Of a DNA stretch of 64,000 bases, positions 1-13,284 are shown piece by piece. A program made the position numbers and the translations under genes. The stretch comes from Blasia pusilla. Taxonomy: Eukaryota > Marchantiophyta > Marchantiopsida > Blasiales. Position 1 is the stretch's first letter; each line of letters opens with the position of its first letter. Where the stretch lies: positions 39,184,001-39,248,000 of the forward strand of contig CM114273.1 in assembly GCA_050084515.1 (NCBI GenBank), given 5' to 3'. The notes below the pieces were generated by a model. That model had not been told where the DNA came from. It searched no databases and saw only the letters and a list, made by a program, of their open reading frames with translations.

Positions 1-1460
1 TCCCCATTTATGATGACCAAAAGTATTTTTGACAAAAATTAAAAATTTTACCATAAAAATTGCATCCTCCAATTAATATATAAATTCTAAGGTTCATTGA
101 GGATTGAATGACATACTGAAAACAATAGAGGAAATTAGGAGTTAAACAAGCAACTCCGTGTAATATTTTCAAACTCTTCCACTTAAAACTCCTTAATGTT
201 TTTCAATGGTGGACGATTAGGGTTCGAATCTCTTATTTAGTCCCAATAACTAAGAAACTCATCATCTTTGGGTATAATATTTGAATTTAATTTGCTTACC
301 CTCAACAAAGTATGGAAGTATCTATATTATTATTGGATAGTGCCTTCTTAATTTGCAAACATTTCTTTATTTGACACTAGTAAGGAGTCCCTATGATGCA
401 TGGGAAACAAAAAAAGTGTCTGGAGAGTTTTTGCTAGTGTATAGCCCATGAAGGGACTAATGATGTTGCACACAAATTCAAGTTTTTTTTGTTGATGTCG
501 GTAATATGTGAAACATTTTCTTACGGCCTAGTTACCACGTGTCAAACATAGATGTGTTTGCAAATCGAGAAGGCACTGTCCAATAACAATAATATAGATG
601 TGACAACCGGAAAAAAATTTCTTTTCTACATACAACAAATTTTTTTTATAAGCATGATTAAACTTTTCATCCCTTGTATGATGATCAACCTAACACGCTC
701 TTATACATCTTCGCCCGTTTATTAAAACCAGTATGCGCCCTCTTTTAAAGTTGGATGAAAATAGAATTCATGGAAATGGTGCCTGCGTATAAGTTATTCC
801 GAAATGAATGCAAATGTTTTGGTTTGGTTCACATTAGAAAATTCGTATTAGAATTTTCACACGACCGGGATCGAAATTCATTTGAAACTCATCCCCGAGG
901 ATCCGGACTATAAACGGTTCCTTGAAAAAACCATTTCCTAGGGGACTATGTGTACCAACCAACTTAGCAAATATTAAATGAAAAATTGCAAGGTCACGTA
1001 TCTATGAATTTATATGAATTAAGTTGGGATCACAATAAATTAGATCACACGAATCTTATAAAATTCACGACGATTAAATTACGCAAAAAATTCTCAGAAT
1101 ATGTGCCGGATAACCTAAAGAAAAAAACGTCCATGAAAAAATTTGGTTCGTGAATAAATATTCTCCCGACGGACATTATCGCGGCACCCCGATAATCGGG
1201 GTAGTAGGGTAGGTAGCCGGCGGCCTAAATGTACCCCCACTGTATAAGATACGCCTCAGATGCGCCAAGAAGCCGCATCTGACTCCCTATTCTGCCATGT
1301 GTCCACGAGGTACAGTTGAAGTGTCAGTGAGTGGCTTCTCCGTGCGTCTGACTTGCTGCGGACGTGGCGATTTACGTCACGGCAACTCCACGACGGTTTC
1401 AAGCAACCGGTGCGCCGGCTCGGGGCACGTTCACTACAGTAGGGCTTTTGCAAACGCAGT
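1..1460. other. No gene recognised; AT-rich
   Basis: AT-rich up to about 1,160, then GC richer. No frame has a recognisable domain. A perfect 15-bp palindrome (CCCCGATAATCGGGG) sits at 1,187-1,201. Confidence 0.5.
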
Positions 1461-1684
1461 GGGTGCGGGGAGTTTTATCGTGACAACGGGTACATTACCG
1501 GTCTCTACAAAACTGGGAGGCAATTTTTGAAGATTTCGTCATTCCAGCCGGCTAAACATATACGAATACAAAGGACACCCTCCTGAACCCTCGGTTTTTT
1601 TCCCGGTAAGTGACAAACTGAATCGGAAATTCTGAAATTCTTCCGGCCAGCTCAACACATAACCCCGGTTCTCCCCGGACATTG
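1461..1684 (-). mobile_element. hAT-type MITE, copy 1
   Basis: About 220 bp, read on minus. It starts near CAATGTCCGGGGAGAACC and ends with GGTACATTACCGGTC on plus and a decayed GCGGGGAGTTTT terminus. The inside shares CCGATTCAGTTTGTC and GACACCCTCC-type blocks with the other copies. No clear target duplication. Confidence 0.65.
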
Positions 1685-2447
1685 CCTAGGGTACGATGGT
1701 TTTATTTCAACGCCTTGACACATGGACAAACGGGTAAATTGTTTTAATCCTTCCGCAAAATGTCCGGGGTTACATGTTGAGTTGGATGAATTACCGGCTA
1801 AAAACCGACGATATTTGTGAGGTCTCTTTGTATTCGCCAGGATTAGAAAACTTTGAGATTTATTCCCCAGACCTTGCTTCCACACTTTGGAGATGAAGCT
1901 TTGGATTAGATGTATGGAAGTGAATTACCATGCTAGAAAAAACTCAGGAAATTCATGTGATACGAATTAAAAATATGACGAATGATTTAATTGATACAAA
2001 TACAATAAAAAACATTTTGAATCAATTTTGAATGATGGTGTCGGTTGAAAGATTAAATGATGCTCCCGTTGACACCTCTTAGCCAAGAGGATAGGTGTCC
2101 ACGGGAAAGGAATTTGAAAATCAAAGAAATTATAGGCAATAAAAACATAGATTAGTAGTTGATTTGGATAAAACGTTTTTAGGTCATGGAATGGAAGTAC
2201 GATATGAAAATGTTGGGTCTAAATTATAGTTGGAGAAAATTTTCATTAACCAGGTTGGTTCATGTTATCACAAATTAATATATTATCTCTTTTTAAGGGA
2301 ATCCAATTTCGTGATTGTTGTACATTGAATATTTGGCAAACACATCACTTGCTTTCCCCTTTCAAGAAGAGCCTATTGCTTCTTTATCATCTTAAGAGAC
2401 TTAATATAGATATGAGTTTGGAAAGAAATCTATATTATGATGGGAGC
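1685..2447. other. No gene recognised
   Basis: Between two MITE copies. AT-rich with no domain or clear repeat structure. Confidence 0.5.
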
Positions 2448-2665
2448 AATGTCTAGGGAGAATTAGGATTATGTGTTGAGCTACCCGGAGGAATTTGAGA
2501 ATTTTTGATTCAGTTTCTCACTTACCGGCCAAAAACAGACGGTTCAGGCAAGGTTTCCTTTGTATCCGAATCTCTTTAGCCGGCCGGAATGAAGAGAAAT
2601 TCAAAAATTTTCGTTCGGCTTTGTATAGACCGAAAATGTACTTGTCACGACTTTTTAGGATAGAT
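2448..2665 (+). mobile_element. hAT-type MITE, copy 2 (3' end decayed)
   Basis: Starts with CAATGTCTAGGGAGAA, then TTACCGGCCAAAAACAGACG, TTCCTTTGTATCCG and TAGCCGGCCGGAATGA. It ends near GACTTTTTAGGA, where other copies have the CTCCCCGGACC terminus. No coding capacity. Confidence 0.65.
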
Positions 2666-2689
2666 CAGAGAGATCTGGTAGAGCGCCTT

Positions 2690-3293
2690 CACGAGTAGAG
2701 GAGGACAAGCTCAGGAGGTCCAGGATGACCTGTTGAGGTCTTGGGAATTCTGAGAGAGTAGGTTTCCCCTTCGTCTCGGCTCATTTGGAGCCATATAGAG
2801 AAACTTACTATTTTGGGTAAGTTTCCATGTTTGGTAGAGTTGACTTTCTACTTTGGGAAATGGCCCTTGACCCGCCACAGCAGGTCAAGAGCCAAGGAGG
2901 TGACGCACGAGCATAGGTTAGTGTGAAGAGAGCTTGGGAGAGGGAAGGGGATATACCTCAAGGGGAGAGAGCTTGAGAGCTCATTCTCTCTTTGTTGAAC
3001 CTCTTGGCATGAGGCGGCGGACCTATGGTCCCTTGCCTTGTGAGTGTAACCCAAGCCTTTCATTAGGAGAGTGGGTTTTGTTTGACATTGAAAGAGACAT
3101 GTGAGAGTACACACATTTGAGAGCTATGGTGTTCAGAGAGATTGGATCCTATTTTATTGGAGATATTTTGGGACTTCTTGTCTCGTTGTTTGGATGTCAT
3201 GAGTTAACATGAGATCGTGCGTGTTTGTGTATATGTTTGTCGACAGCGATGTATGTTGTATAGCAATGTGTATGCGCACGACGTACTGGGTGT
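2690..3293 (+). repeat. R1 repeat followed by an LTR-like block, copy 1
   Basis: At 2,690-3,145 is the best-preserved R1 copy, with GGAGCCATATAGAG, a CTTGCCTTGTGAGTG block and CATTAGGAGAGTGGG. At 3,150-3,293 follows an LTR-like block with TTGGAGATATTTTGG and GCGATGTATGTTGTATAG and ending in GTATGCGCACGAC. The order R1-LTR is the reverse of that next to element B (LTR-R1), which points to tandem or recombined LTR units. Confidence 0.6.
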
Positions 3294-4639
3294 CACAAAA
3301 AAAACTCCACGGATCTTGGGTGGGAGACCTTATATGGACAATAAGACAAAATAGTGGGACTGTAAGACAAAATAGCAACATGCTTCATTTTGTCATTTGA
3401 TTCACATTAGATGGGGTAAAAAATGAATTTGAATGGAAGATAAATATTTTAATTATTAAATTCATAGTTTGATTAATTTATATTGAATAGATTATCCTAG
3501 GTTTGCAATAAGAAAAAATAGTAAGATAATAAGAAAAAAGAGTAATAAAAATTTACCATCTTATCCCTTAATTCATATTTGATGGGAAAACAAAATGAAT
3601 TTGAATGAATAGATCTTGTTTAAATTTTATGGAAGAATGGAATTATTTAGGGAAGTGGGATATCGTTTAAATTTTAATTGAGGAGTGGAATTACTTAGAA
3701 GAGTGGAATGTTATTACTCTTCTTAGATTTAAGAAAATTTAAAATTTACTTAAATTTTTAAATGAAAATAATGAGTATTTTTTAAATAATAATGTTAATT
3801 CATATATGATATTTAGGCTAAAGAAAATAAATTTAAATGAAAAAATAAATGATTAAAATTAACTAATAATTTGGTTAGTGGATGCTATTTTGGTGGAAGG
3901 GAGGAATAGTAGGTATTGTTTAAACTTTTATGGAGGAGTGAAATTATTTTGGGGAGTTGGGTATTATTTAAATTTTAGTTGAGGATTAGAATTATTTTAA
4001 AAGTGAAAATTTATGAATCTTTTCATATTTAAGAAAGTGGAAATTAAACCTAAATTTTGAAATGAAAAATATTTCTAAATTATGAGCAAAAAATTGTCCG
4101 CAAGCACGAGCATGCTAACTAGTTGTAGATATGGCAATTATAAAAAAATGGATGGGATGAAGAAGGATGTAGGGCCCTCCTTAGATAACTTGTGTCTTTA
4201 AAGAGTTAAAAATTATAATACTTAATAAAATAATTAAATTTCCTTGAAAATGTTTTATGATAAGATAATACAAATCTTGCGATGAAAAATCAAGTTTTGG
4301 ATAAAAAATGCAAGGGAGAACTCAGAATTTTTTTCTTAATTTTTGGGTGCCATGACTTGGAGGGTATTGAGTGGTCACCAAGGACCTTAGAAGGGCATTA
4401 AAAGTGGGTTTCAAATTATCTTCGGGGGATTGGAAAGATAACAAATGGTATATAGGGGCTCTCAAATTTTATGTTTGGGTTTTAAGGACATTGGATGATT
4501 TTTGGGGGTGTCAAGAAGACACAAACCGCTAGTGGGTAGTCAAGCTTAGTAGAAGTGGGCTCTAAGAGAAAGGAAAAAACTCGGAAACAAAATATTCCTA
4601 CAATTCAAGAAGTGGAGAGGCAGCCAAGAAGTGGAGACC
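3294..4639. other. AT-rich intergenic with a diverged duplication
   Basis: No gene. A stretch of about 125 bp at 3,618-3,745 (TTTAAATTTTATGGAAGA onward to TAGATTTAAGAAAATTT) recurs in diverged form at 3,918-4,043, about 300 bp further on. The right edge (4,530-4,640) may include the remnant 3' LTR of element A. Confidence 0.5.
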
Positions 4640-6860
4640 TTGCAACCGCCCTCCCCTAGCTTGCAGTTGGGTCTCCCTAACTCTAGATAGCACACACCAT
4701 ATCTACCTAACATGATCTACTACCCTATACACATCTAGGACATAACCATCGTCCTGTGGGAACTGCATCAAGAGGGGGAGTCAAATATATCATATGCCAC
4801 CCTCGAGAATAACCATCACACACCAACATGGTGCTTGCACCCTCGTAGATCCACACAACATACACCTCAAGCCTGCATGTACCACTACCAAGCTCGGATC
4901 TTTTGTCCCGTCCGCGTAACGGAAGATGCCACAGTTGGGCACATGATACTTCCAAACCATACCATACCGTAACATCCCTCCAACATGAGAACTCCAGGTG
5001 GTAACACCTCGTACTCACGTAAAATTTTGTAGTGCCACCAACTCTATCCACTTGGCGAAATGTTCCACCATGACCAACATATACATATGATGACGCCCTA
5101 TCAATGACAAAGGTCCCGCGAAGTCTAAACTCCAATGATAATCTAGACCCATAATCTACAAAGGATGCAATCGCGGAGTGGGAGCATTGAAGGATGCTTG
5201 CACTTGGTCACATACCATACACTTGGCTACAAATTTTTGAACCTCAATATGCATGCCTCGCCACCAATACTGAAGCTAGAGTACGTTGTAAGTACGCTTT
5301 ACTCTTAAATGCCCCAACTCCTTGTGGGCATGTCGGACTACATATGCTTGTTGGGAAGGATGAGGCACCACTCGTACTCTATCATCTCTGATCTCCCCAT
5401 ACCCATAAAATATGTGTTCCCTCCCACCCGAACCTCTTGGCTCTTTATAGAATCTGATTCTATTTCCTAGCACTCACTATGCTCATTCTGACGCCAACAC
5501 ATAGGAACTCCACAACCTCCACGTCGTCGTGGATATCACGACTACCCGTCGCCTCCTCACTAACCTCCGGATCTGGAGAGTCATTTTCTAACCCCATCAT
5601 TGAAGTCACCACTTGCTACTGACCTGTCATAGTCAACCAACAAAGATAGGCACATGCGTGCAAACCGGGTACCACCTCCTCATCAGTCTCTCCGTGCCAT
5701 TGAGCTCCTATGTCGTCTCTCTGACTCGGGCATGGCTTGTACCTCAACCCATCTGCAAGTTGGTTCAGCCAACCTAGCCTATGAACCACCTCAAACTCAT
5801 ACTCCTATAGTAATAGAGCCCATGTACTTGGAAAGCTTCCCCGTAAGCTTGTCGGACTTCATCAACCACCTCAACGTCTGATGATCAATGATAAGTGTGA
5901 AAGGGTTGCCGAATAGATAGCACTTAAACTGTGCAACGACCCACACTGTAGCCAAGCACTCTGCCTCGGAGGAGTTGTATTTAACCTCTGCAATGTTGTT
6001 CGATCTGATTGCATAAGCCACAACAAACTCCCTCTCCTCCTCATCTCTCTAAGTAAGCACCACTAGTAGACCCAACATGCTCCAATCCCTATATAATTGA
6101 AATGGAAGACCTCCAATCGGTCTTTGTAGAATGGGTGGGTTTATCTGCTGAACATCTAACCCACTTGGGTATATGGTGTGTCCTAAGTATGCGATCTGCT
6201 CCTAAAAGAACATACATTTGCTTGGATGTCACTTTAGTCCATATAACTGCAATCGTTGAAACACCTTCGAATTCTCCAATTGTCGCTCGTGCTCCTCAAT
6301 CGTGGAACCAAAGATACGAATATCATATATATAATACCATTTTTTTCTCGAGAGCTTTCTTTGAGTAAGGACAAACCTTCTAGCTGCGGTAGTCATTAAT
6401 ACAAGATTGAATTCTATAATAAGTTTTCTAGCATAGAATCAGTACATACACTCTCCATTCTCTCACAATATATAAGGATCACGAATAGTAGTGCTAAGGT
6501 GATTTCTTCTTCATAACATCTAACCCCAAAATTCATATCTAAAAAATCTCTGTAAACTACATTACGCTTGTAGTTTAAAGAAATGGCACAAAAAATATTG
6601 AACCCTACTCAAGAAGGCCTATTTATAATCATAGATCGCTAAATAAGGACATACAAAGTGCAATCCAAAGTCCTTCCATACGTGAAAATATGATGTATTA
6701 CCAGAGTTGGTGATTGCATGACCTGGTTCATGAATGCCTCTACAAAGTGGTAGAATAGATAACAAGTAAACCAATGCATATCTATGGAGAAAAAAATTAC
6801 TTGATATGGGTTAAGAAAAGAAACATCGGATACGACTTGTGCTCCATCCCTATCCATGAT
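4640..6860 (-). mobile_element. Ty3/gypsy remnant A (RT, RNase H, zinc-binding integrase, PHD tail)
   Basis: A decayed pol region read right to left. About 6,330-6,120 holds reverse-transcriptase palm remnants, with YIYDIRIFG in place of the YxDD box, then YLGHTIYPSGLD. At 6,021-5,797 is RNase H (NIAEVKYNSSEAECLATVW, IIDHQTLRWLM). At 5,473-5,200 is the integrase zinc domain (HAHKELGHLRVKRTYNVLA). The integrase core and most of its C-terminus are deleted, and a frameshifted PHD tail follows at 4,975-4,725. Two of the PHD zinc ligands are lost (CDGY and HMIY where copy C has CDGC and HMSC). A purine-rich tract (on minus) at about 4,648-4,665 would mark the start of the 3' LTR. Non-functional; same family as B and C. 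Confidence 0.85.
4725..5135 (-). pseudogene. Integrase C-terminus plus PHD finger, frameshifted (element A)
   Basis: Two overlapping frames carry the tail of the integrase and a PHD finger. One frame gives RDVTVWYGLEVSC and then, near the end, TPPLDAVPTGRWLCPRCV. The other gives GMVWKYHVPNCGIFRYAD and AGLRCMLCGSTR. Read across the frameshift they match element C closely, so the PHD domain was part of the ancestral pol and is not a neighbouring gene. Frameshifts and lost zinc ligands rule out function. Confidence 0.75.
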
Positions 6861-7084
6861 TGACGAACATCCTATATTCTCTTCAAGAATGGGTTATGGT
6901 GGAGTTTCTTTCCCAAGAGTGGTACTCCACTCTCATTGGAAAAGTAACAAGTCCAAATTCATCCACTATTCGTAGAATTATAGAGGGAACTCGATCTTCT
7001 AAGATAACAAGTCTCTCCACATAATCATCCACATATCAGACCCTCAAAACTCTTGAAGAATAGATAATGGCCAGAGCATGGTCA

Positions 7085-10000
7085 AGGCAAGACTAGTGGA
7101 GATGTCGAATACAAAGTATGCATCTGCTACACTCATGCTTGCCATGAAAGATGTTAATGGAAATTGGAAAGATATGTGGAGATTATTGGCCTATCAATCA
7201 AAATACGAAGTCTAATAGGTATATAGTACCCACCCCTAAGAAGATCTTTGATCTATTGTCTTGCAAAGGTCTTTTATTCGTGATATGTTAGGGGACTTAG
7301 TACAATTGCAAAGCCATTGATCTTGTTGATGAAGGTGACCATGAGTTCTAGTGGAGGGATGAGTAGGAGAGAGCATTTTTCAACTTCTCTTGGATAGATT
7401 GATGTCTACGCCTATCTCAAGGAGATCTAAATTCATGTTTATGCCTATATTAAGGACACATTATCTTTCCAACTCCACACAGATTAGAGTATGTTAGGTC
7501 TTGGAGTGGTACTCACCTAACATGATGATGAAGGTAGAGAGTTTATGGTGGCTTAAGCTAGCTGCTTGAACAACATTATAGAGGCAAAGTACATCTCATA
7601 TGAGTGCTTCAATATAATATGGGTTTTTGCACATCTTAGATGTTACTTATTTGGTAATCCCTTTATCTTTATCATTGATTTTCAACCATTGAAGGGGTCA
7701 ATGGATTTTGACAAGGTTACAAGGAAACTTGCTAAGTGGGCTCTATTATTATAGGAATATGATGTCCACGTGATACATCGATTTGGGAGACTCAACTAAC
7801 ATGTAGATGGGTTGAATCATAATTCATGCTTGAGTCATCGAGGTGTGATTGAAGCTTGTTGGCATGCATATGGTAAGAGTAATAAGAAGATGATGTTCGG
7901 ATAACATGCATCCACTTATTTGGGTTTTTTGGCTATGGAGACTCGTTTTGCTTTGACTTGATGACAATGTCAGATGGAGAATCCTTAGATCTAAAGGCCA
8001 ATGAGGAGGTTATAGATGGCCAAGAATATCCACAAGGATAGGGTAGTGTAGGAGTGTGGTATAAATCCATCCCACCAAAGTTCCCTACAATATCCGCGGT
8101 ACTATTGCGCACTCAAAAACCTGATAACAAGATTGTGTGTCATCTAATTCTCACCTATCACCCAAAACTCACGCCTCAAACATCCTCTTAAACATCAAGG
8201 GAAGTGGGTGAATACCCTTGTCCACACCAATAAGGCATCAATTGCTTGTGGATGTGTTGGTAACACAACATCTTCTCTTTTGAGGGTGCAACTTCTAAAT
8301 GGTCACCCCGATGTTCATCGGAGGCTTTTAAAATATCGTATGTACAGGGGACAACAATACCATTGTTTATACTCTTAGCACTGATATTTTTCATCCCCGA
8401 GAGACTATGTATTAAGGCATTTACTCTCTCCTCATAAAGTTCCCTCACTTTGATGTCAAGAGGGGTGAGTTTGCACATTAGAAGAAAACTATGGTTTTTA
8501 TGAATTGACCTAGAATGACTTGTGTACAAAATGACTAAAAGTATAACTCTATTGGTTCAATTATTTTGTATGACTTGGAAAACTAAATAAGTCATAGCGT
8601 AATGACTCTAATATTATTAGAAATAACTCAATCATGATGATTTAGTAATGTTGTAGGCATAGTGGTTGCTAGAGAGTGGGGTCAAATACTACAACAAGCT
8701 AGACAATTCAAGTGGAAGGGGATACATGTTTTATGAGTTTAGGAGGATGATAGAGTATGAGTGATGCCTCATCCTTTGGAAAGAGAAGAATTGGTGTAAT
8801 ATGCCCATGAGGAGTTCGACATTTTGGACTGAATTAGATGTACAACTTATTCCAAATATAGTATTTATGGTGAGACGAGTGCCTGTAGATAGACGCATAT
8901 TTTTTTTATTGCTAAAAGCATGGTATGTAATCTGGTTTGACCATCCTTCAATGATTTGACTCCACAATTGTATCCACTGATGATTATGGGTTTAGGCTAC
9001 AGATAGAGTTTGGATTTTTAGGGCCTTAACCATTGATGGAGTATTACAATCGATATGTGTTGGTAATGGTTGAGTACTTCTCAAAGTGGATAGAGTTGGT
9101 TGTATTGCCTGAAAAAGTAAACAAGGGAGTAACGTATGCATTCTCAAATTAAATGCAAAGTCAGTATGACGCTATAATAGAAGTGTTGATAGACTAAGGT
9201 ATTGAGTTTCATGCCTTGTATGATCAAGAGTTGATCAATAATTGGACCATTTCACGGAATTATCCTTAGGCAGATGGGCTAGTAAAGTGAGTTGTGTAGA
9301 CGATGAAGAGGGGTTTGCAAAAGCATGGCTTGTAGAGAGATCACCTAGGAGATTAGAACCTACTGTTGCCATGTTTGGTAATATGATACAAGTTTTATAG
9401 ACACACATTTTGACATCCTTCTCACCTTATTTTTTGCCTTAAAGATGAGAGCCTAACTTACCTACAACCATTCATGTTGAAGTCGGTGAGATGTAAAACC
9501 TAGAGGATCCTCATGTGTGAATTGAAACATATTCTAAACAAGCCAAGATATTTTGGAGTCATGCCTATGATGTTCAAGAACTTGGCTAATATAGAGCATC
9601 AAGACATGTTGAGATATGCGACTATTTAAAGCTTAGAAAGTTGTTGATTGAAAATTTTGAGGTTTCATCACTGTGACAGAGATTGTGTCTATTTGTAACA
9701 CGTAATACCTATGACGTTGGAAATTAAAGAAGGATGCATTATATTGAGAATGCATGAGGTGTTGCCATTTGATGTTCTCTTCTTTAATTAAGTGTCATGA
9801 TGGTAAGAATTTGAACGATCATGTGCTCAATGTCATCTTCCTTACATTGATTGGATATAGTTGATCTGAGCTTGGAAGTAGTACTTGTAGTCTTGCATTG
9901 TATGTTATATGATTTTTTTTGGAATGCAATCACTTTGATAGTCTATGCACATATGATGGTTGTTCAAAGGATGGCACATGACATGTCTAACGTCTCATCT

Positions 10001-10371
10001 CTAGGGATTCCTCTAAGACAATGGATATGTGCTAGATATACATAGATCGATCCGGTATTAGATAGTCATAGATCCAGACTTGTGTTAGCAATACAGACGG
10101 AAAGAAGGTGATTAATGATTGGGCCACAAGAGCACTTGACATATTTTGCTATAAGAATCTTAGAATCATAACGATGCATATCATGGTAGGTAGGGATAGA
10201 TGGCTATTTGGAGTTAGAGGGACATGACCACTAGTTGAGGGACGATTAGAGATATTCTAGTACATATATGTAAATACCATGAGTGAGTATAGGTGCGTGT
10301 GTTTATGCGTATATGGATGGTGACAACAATATATGTTGTGTAGTGATAGCTATGTGTATGAAAATTATGAC
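7085..10371 (+). mobile_element. Ty3/gypsy remnant B (RT, RNase H, integrase, PHD trace, 3' LTR)
   Basis: Many stops and frameshifts, but the pol order is clear. About 7,150-7,270 gives reverse-transcriptase block 1 (CGDYWPINQNTKSNRY). At 7,566-7,850 is RNase H (NNIIEAKYISYE, AHLRCYLFGNPFIFIIDFQP, then a decayed HRPGRLN block). About 9,033-9,150 starts the integrase core (NRYVLVMVEYFSKWIELV in the C-type consensus). About 9,270-9,630 holds the ADGL..VV motif and NLANIEHQDMLRYATI. About 9,880-10,045 is a collapsed PHD tail ending in LRQWICARYT. Then come a purine-rich tract near 10,230-10,245 and a short LTR (10,245-10,371). It lies head to head with remnant A; no frame is open enough to work. 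Confidence 0.8.
10245..10371 (+). repeat. 3' LTR of remnant B
   Basis: Starts just after a purine-rich tract and contains the family block around TATGTTGTGTAG followed by a TATGTGTATG-like stretch. The same block is seen in the 3' end of element C (42,730-42,863, reverse) and at 3,150-3,293 and 49,040-49,165. About 130 bp if the LTR ends here. The repeat that follows (10,372-10,790) may instead be the rest of a longer LTR. Confidence 0.55.
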
Positions 10372-10790
10372 TTATTGTTGTTGTAGAAGCAAATTGACAA
10401 GTATCTATCGGATGCCTTTCAGGAGGTTATAGAATATTTTTGAAAGATGGAAGATGATTTGTTAAGGAATAGGATAATCAAAGTGTGCAAGTTATCCCCT
10501 ATTTTGGGATTATTTGGAGCCATATTGAGGAACTTACCATTTCAAGAAAGTTACATATTTTTAGAACTTAAACAACTACGTTTCCATTTTAGGTAAGTGA
10601 TTCTTCACCAAAAATAAAAAGGGGTATACATAATCAAATTGAGTTTGAGGGATTATTTTCTCTTTGTTGAAGGTCCTTCCATGACGTAGCAGAGCTCGGT
10701 CATCCTTGCCTTGTGAGTAAACCCCCATACCTTTCATTAGGAGATCGTTGAAGATCGGGTTTAGAATGAAGAAGAAGTAAGGTGAGGGTA
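10372..10790 (+). repeat. LTR-associated repeat R1, copy 2
   Basis: About 420 bp shared with 2,690-3,145 and 49,165-49,650, plus a fragment at 29,998-30,105. Shared landmarks in order are TTTGGAGCCATAT, AACTTACCAT, TTCTCTTTGTTGAA, then CTTGCCTTGTGAGTAA and TTTCATTAGGAGA. It is either the second half of a roughly 600-bp LTR or the 5' leader of a tandemly arranged element. Confidence 0.6.
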
Positions 10791-13284
10791 GGGTAGAAAC
10801 TTGACAGGGGGAGGATAAGGTAAGGAAGATCATAACTAGCATTCCCATTAACAATATTAATGAGAGTATTTGGTATCTATACTTAAAGATCCTATTGTCC
10901 GGTTCCCTTTCAAAACTATATATTGTTGAACTTCATTTGGTATGACTATTACACGACACCTTCAATCAATTTTTTACGCACCACAAACTAATTTTTTAGG
11001 CATCACAAACCAAAACTCAAAATTTAAAACAAAAGAAAATCCTTATTAACTCCCTTAAAGTTTCATTTTGCTATTTATTTGAAAATCCCATTAAGTAATC
11101 ACGGACACATCATATATTTTTTTGAGAAAAATTGCATGAATTGCAATAATATTTACATAATTTTTTAAATATTACATTTATTTCATAAATTATCACAATT
11201 TTACCATACATGAGTTCTACGTTATATACTAACGATTGGATAAATTTGGTTGGAGCGTTGGAGAAGAAAACATGGAGTAATGAGAAGACTCCTAAATATG
11301 AAATTCCAACGATATACATAGTTAATTTTTTTAAGAGATATTTTTACTTTTATGGAATTTCCAACTACATACAACATTTCTAATTGATTATTTTAGGAAA
11401 GGAATTGTTAAGGTCCTACTTTGTGCTACTATGAAAAAAATACTTCATATCAATTTGGGAAGATGAAAGGAAGGAAGATGAAGAAATACACTAAATGAAT
11501 CTATTTTATTATGGGAGAATGCCACTTCATTTTGCAAATTCCTTTCCTATTGAAATTTGACACTTCCATCCAATAGGATTGCTCGAAATTAATTTGAATT
11601 GGCACTCGAAAACTTAAAAAATTAATCATAAAAAATAATTTAAATCGAACTTACATAAGCATAAGAAAATGGAAGAATGCATCCCAGGAGGGGGGACAAT
11701 CTCGGAACATCGTACACAAACAAAGGATACGAGGGTGATAAAGGACCCATAAGAGACGGGAGGGTGGGGGGAGGTAAAGGACCCACAGGTTGAGATAGAT
11801 TAGAGAAACCTCGAGTGGGAGCAGGAGGTGACAATTAGATAATGGAGACTAGTAACCCGAAAGGATAGAAATTTAAATGATAACTCAATGACCCCCAAAA
11901 CCAATCTCGAGTCACTCGAGGTATGTGGGGGTAGGTGGCAAACTCGAGTTGGTCGACATTGCCGACAGCAAGCAAGCACCGTGAGATGGGTGTCGATTAA
12001 ATGGGAGGAGGTAAACAGAGAATTAGAGGACCAACTAGAGGGAGTAGGATGGGCCAATTATTGACCAAGACTCTCAATGTCTCTTGCTGGCAACTTGAAG
12101 CATCACTCTAGCACTCTGCATAGTAAGCACTTGCTCTACATGAGACAATCACCCTCCTGTCAGGATACGGCATGCACTGGTTATGGGAGGGGTAAACAGA
12201 AGACGATCAGGCAGGTACAGACTAAATTACCCACCAGAGGAAGTAGAGGACGAAAGACGAGACCTCCTTTCCTTCCCTTACCCGCCATCCGCGGAGGGAT
12301 TTAAAGACGGAGTGGAAGAGACCTCCATCGCCATGAGGAATGGAGGGAAGGCGAGAAAGGGTCGTGGGGCCACATGTGCTGAAGTCCGATTCGTTCTTTT
12401 CCGTCGAAGGAAGAAGCGAAGATAGGTGAGCAATTCCATGATAGGATGCGTCTAGTGCTCGAATACCTGAGTAACAAGGCGGAGTGGAGCTTGCATTCAC
12501 GAAATCTTCATCCCTTTACTTTCTTCTTTCCAAGGTGCACTGCTCTTGCGTCTGTCGTGCCACTGAAAGTTCCACTCAAAACTCCGAACGGTCTCTCTCT
12601 CTGTTGGGCGTAGAGGTCAGATGCCCTCTGCACCTGACCTGTTCCTTGCTGCCTCGGGGTTGGAGGGAATTGCTGTCTGAGAAATCACTTCTAATAGAGA
12701 CAGTTTCCATTCGATTTTCAAATGTCAGAAATGAACTATGCCGCTAATCCGCCATGATTGAATCTATTTCTTTGAGGAGAATTCAATCCGCTAAGTAGTG
12801 AGATGGGTGGATATGAGCTATTGTGCAAGAGTTCTAGTGCTCCGGACTGCTTACAGGATTGGAAGGATTTCGAGTTCGTGGCAGCACTGTTGAATAGTGT
12901 GTGTGCATTCCCCATTTCTCACTGATCTAGCTGCTAACGCTACAATAGTATAATGATGGCCTTTGAGATCATCTGGTTACCCACTGGTGCTTCAGCCTGC
13001 GGTCATATTAGTCCGCTCCAATTTGTTCCGCTTCTTTGCACAAGCTCGGAAACCACATTGCTCGGTAACGCGGCAAAATTGTTGAAATATCGCGCTGCTA
13101 AGGAGAGCAGTAGCGAATTCTCCGGGCTATGCCAGAAACCCTCTTGACAGCTGTCCAATCGTCCTGTCGTACCAGACTAGCTGGTGGCCAACGCTGCAGG
13201 TTCCAGTCTCGTCAATCTTCTGATCAATTTCAGGCCTGATGTTTCATTCAATTTATACACGGATTCGTCAGTGTCGCTGTACCG
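10791..13284. other. Transition from repeat DNA to gene island; no gene recognised
   Basis: AT-rich to about 11,650, then a purine-rich stretch (11,650-12,060) and mixed sequence. No frame shows a domain or conserved motif. The last few hundred bases probably hold the 3' UTR of the DUF642 gene, which ends at 13,285. Confidence 0.5.

Noticed and set aside
205-225. GGTTCGAATCTC, like a tRNA B box
   Set aside because: No matching A box or acceptor stem could be folded around it.
8188-8529. 113-codon frame on minus inside element B
   Set aside because: Antisense to the RNase H-integrase interval of B; no domain, and B's own strand explains the region.
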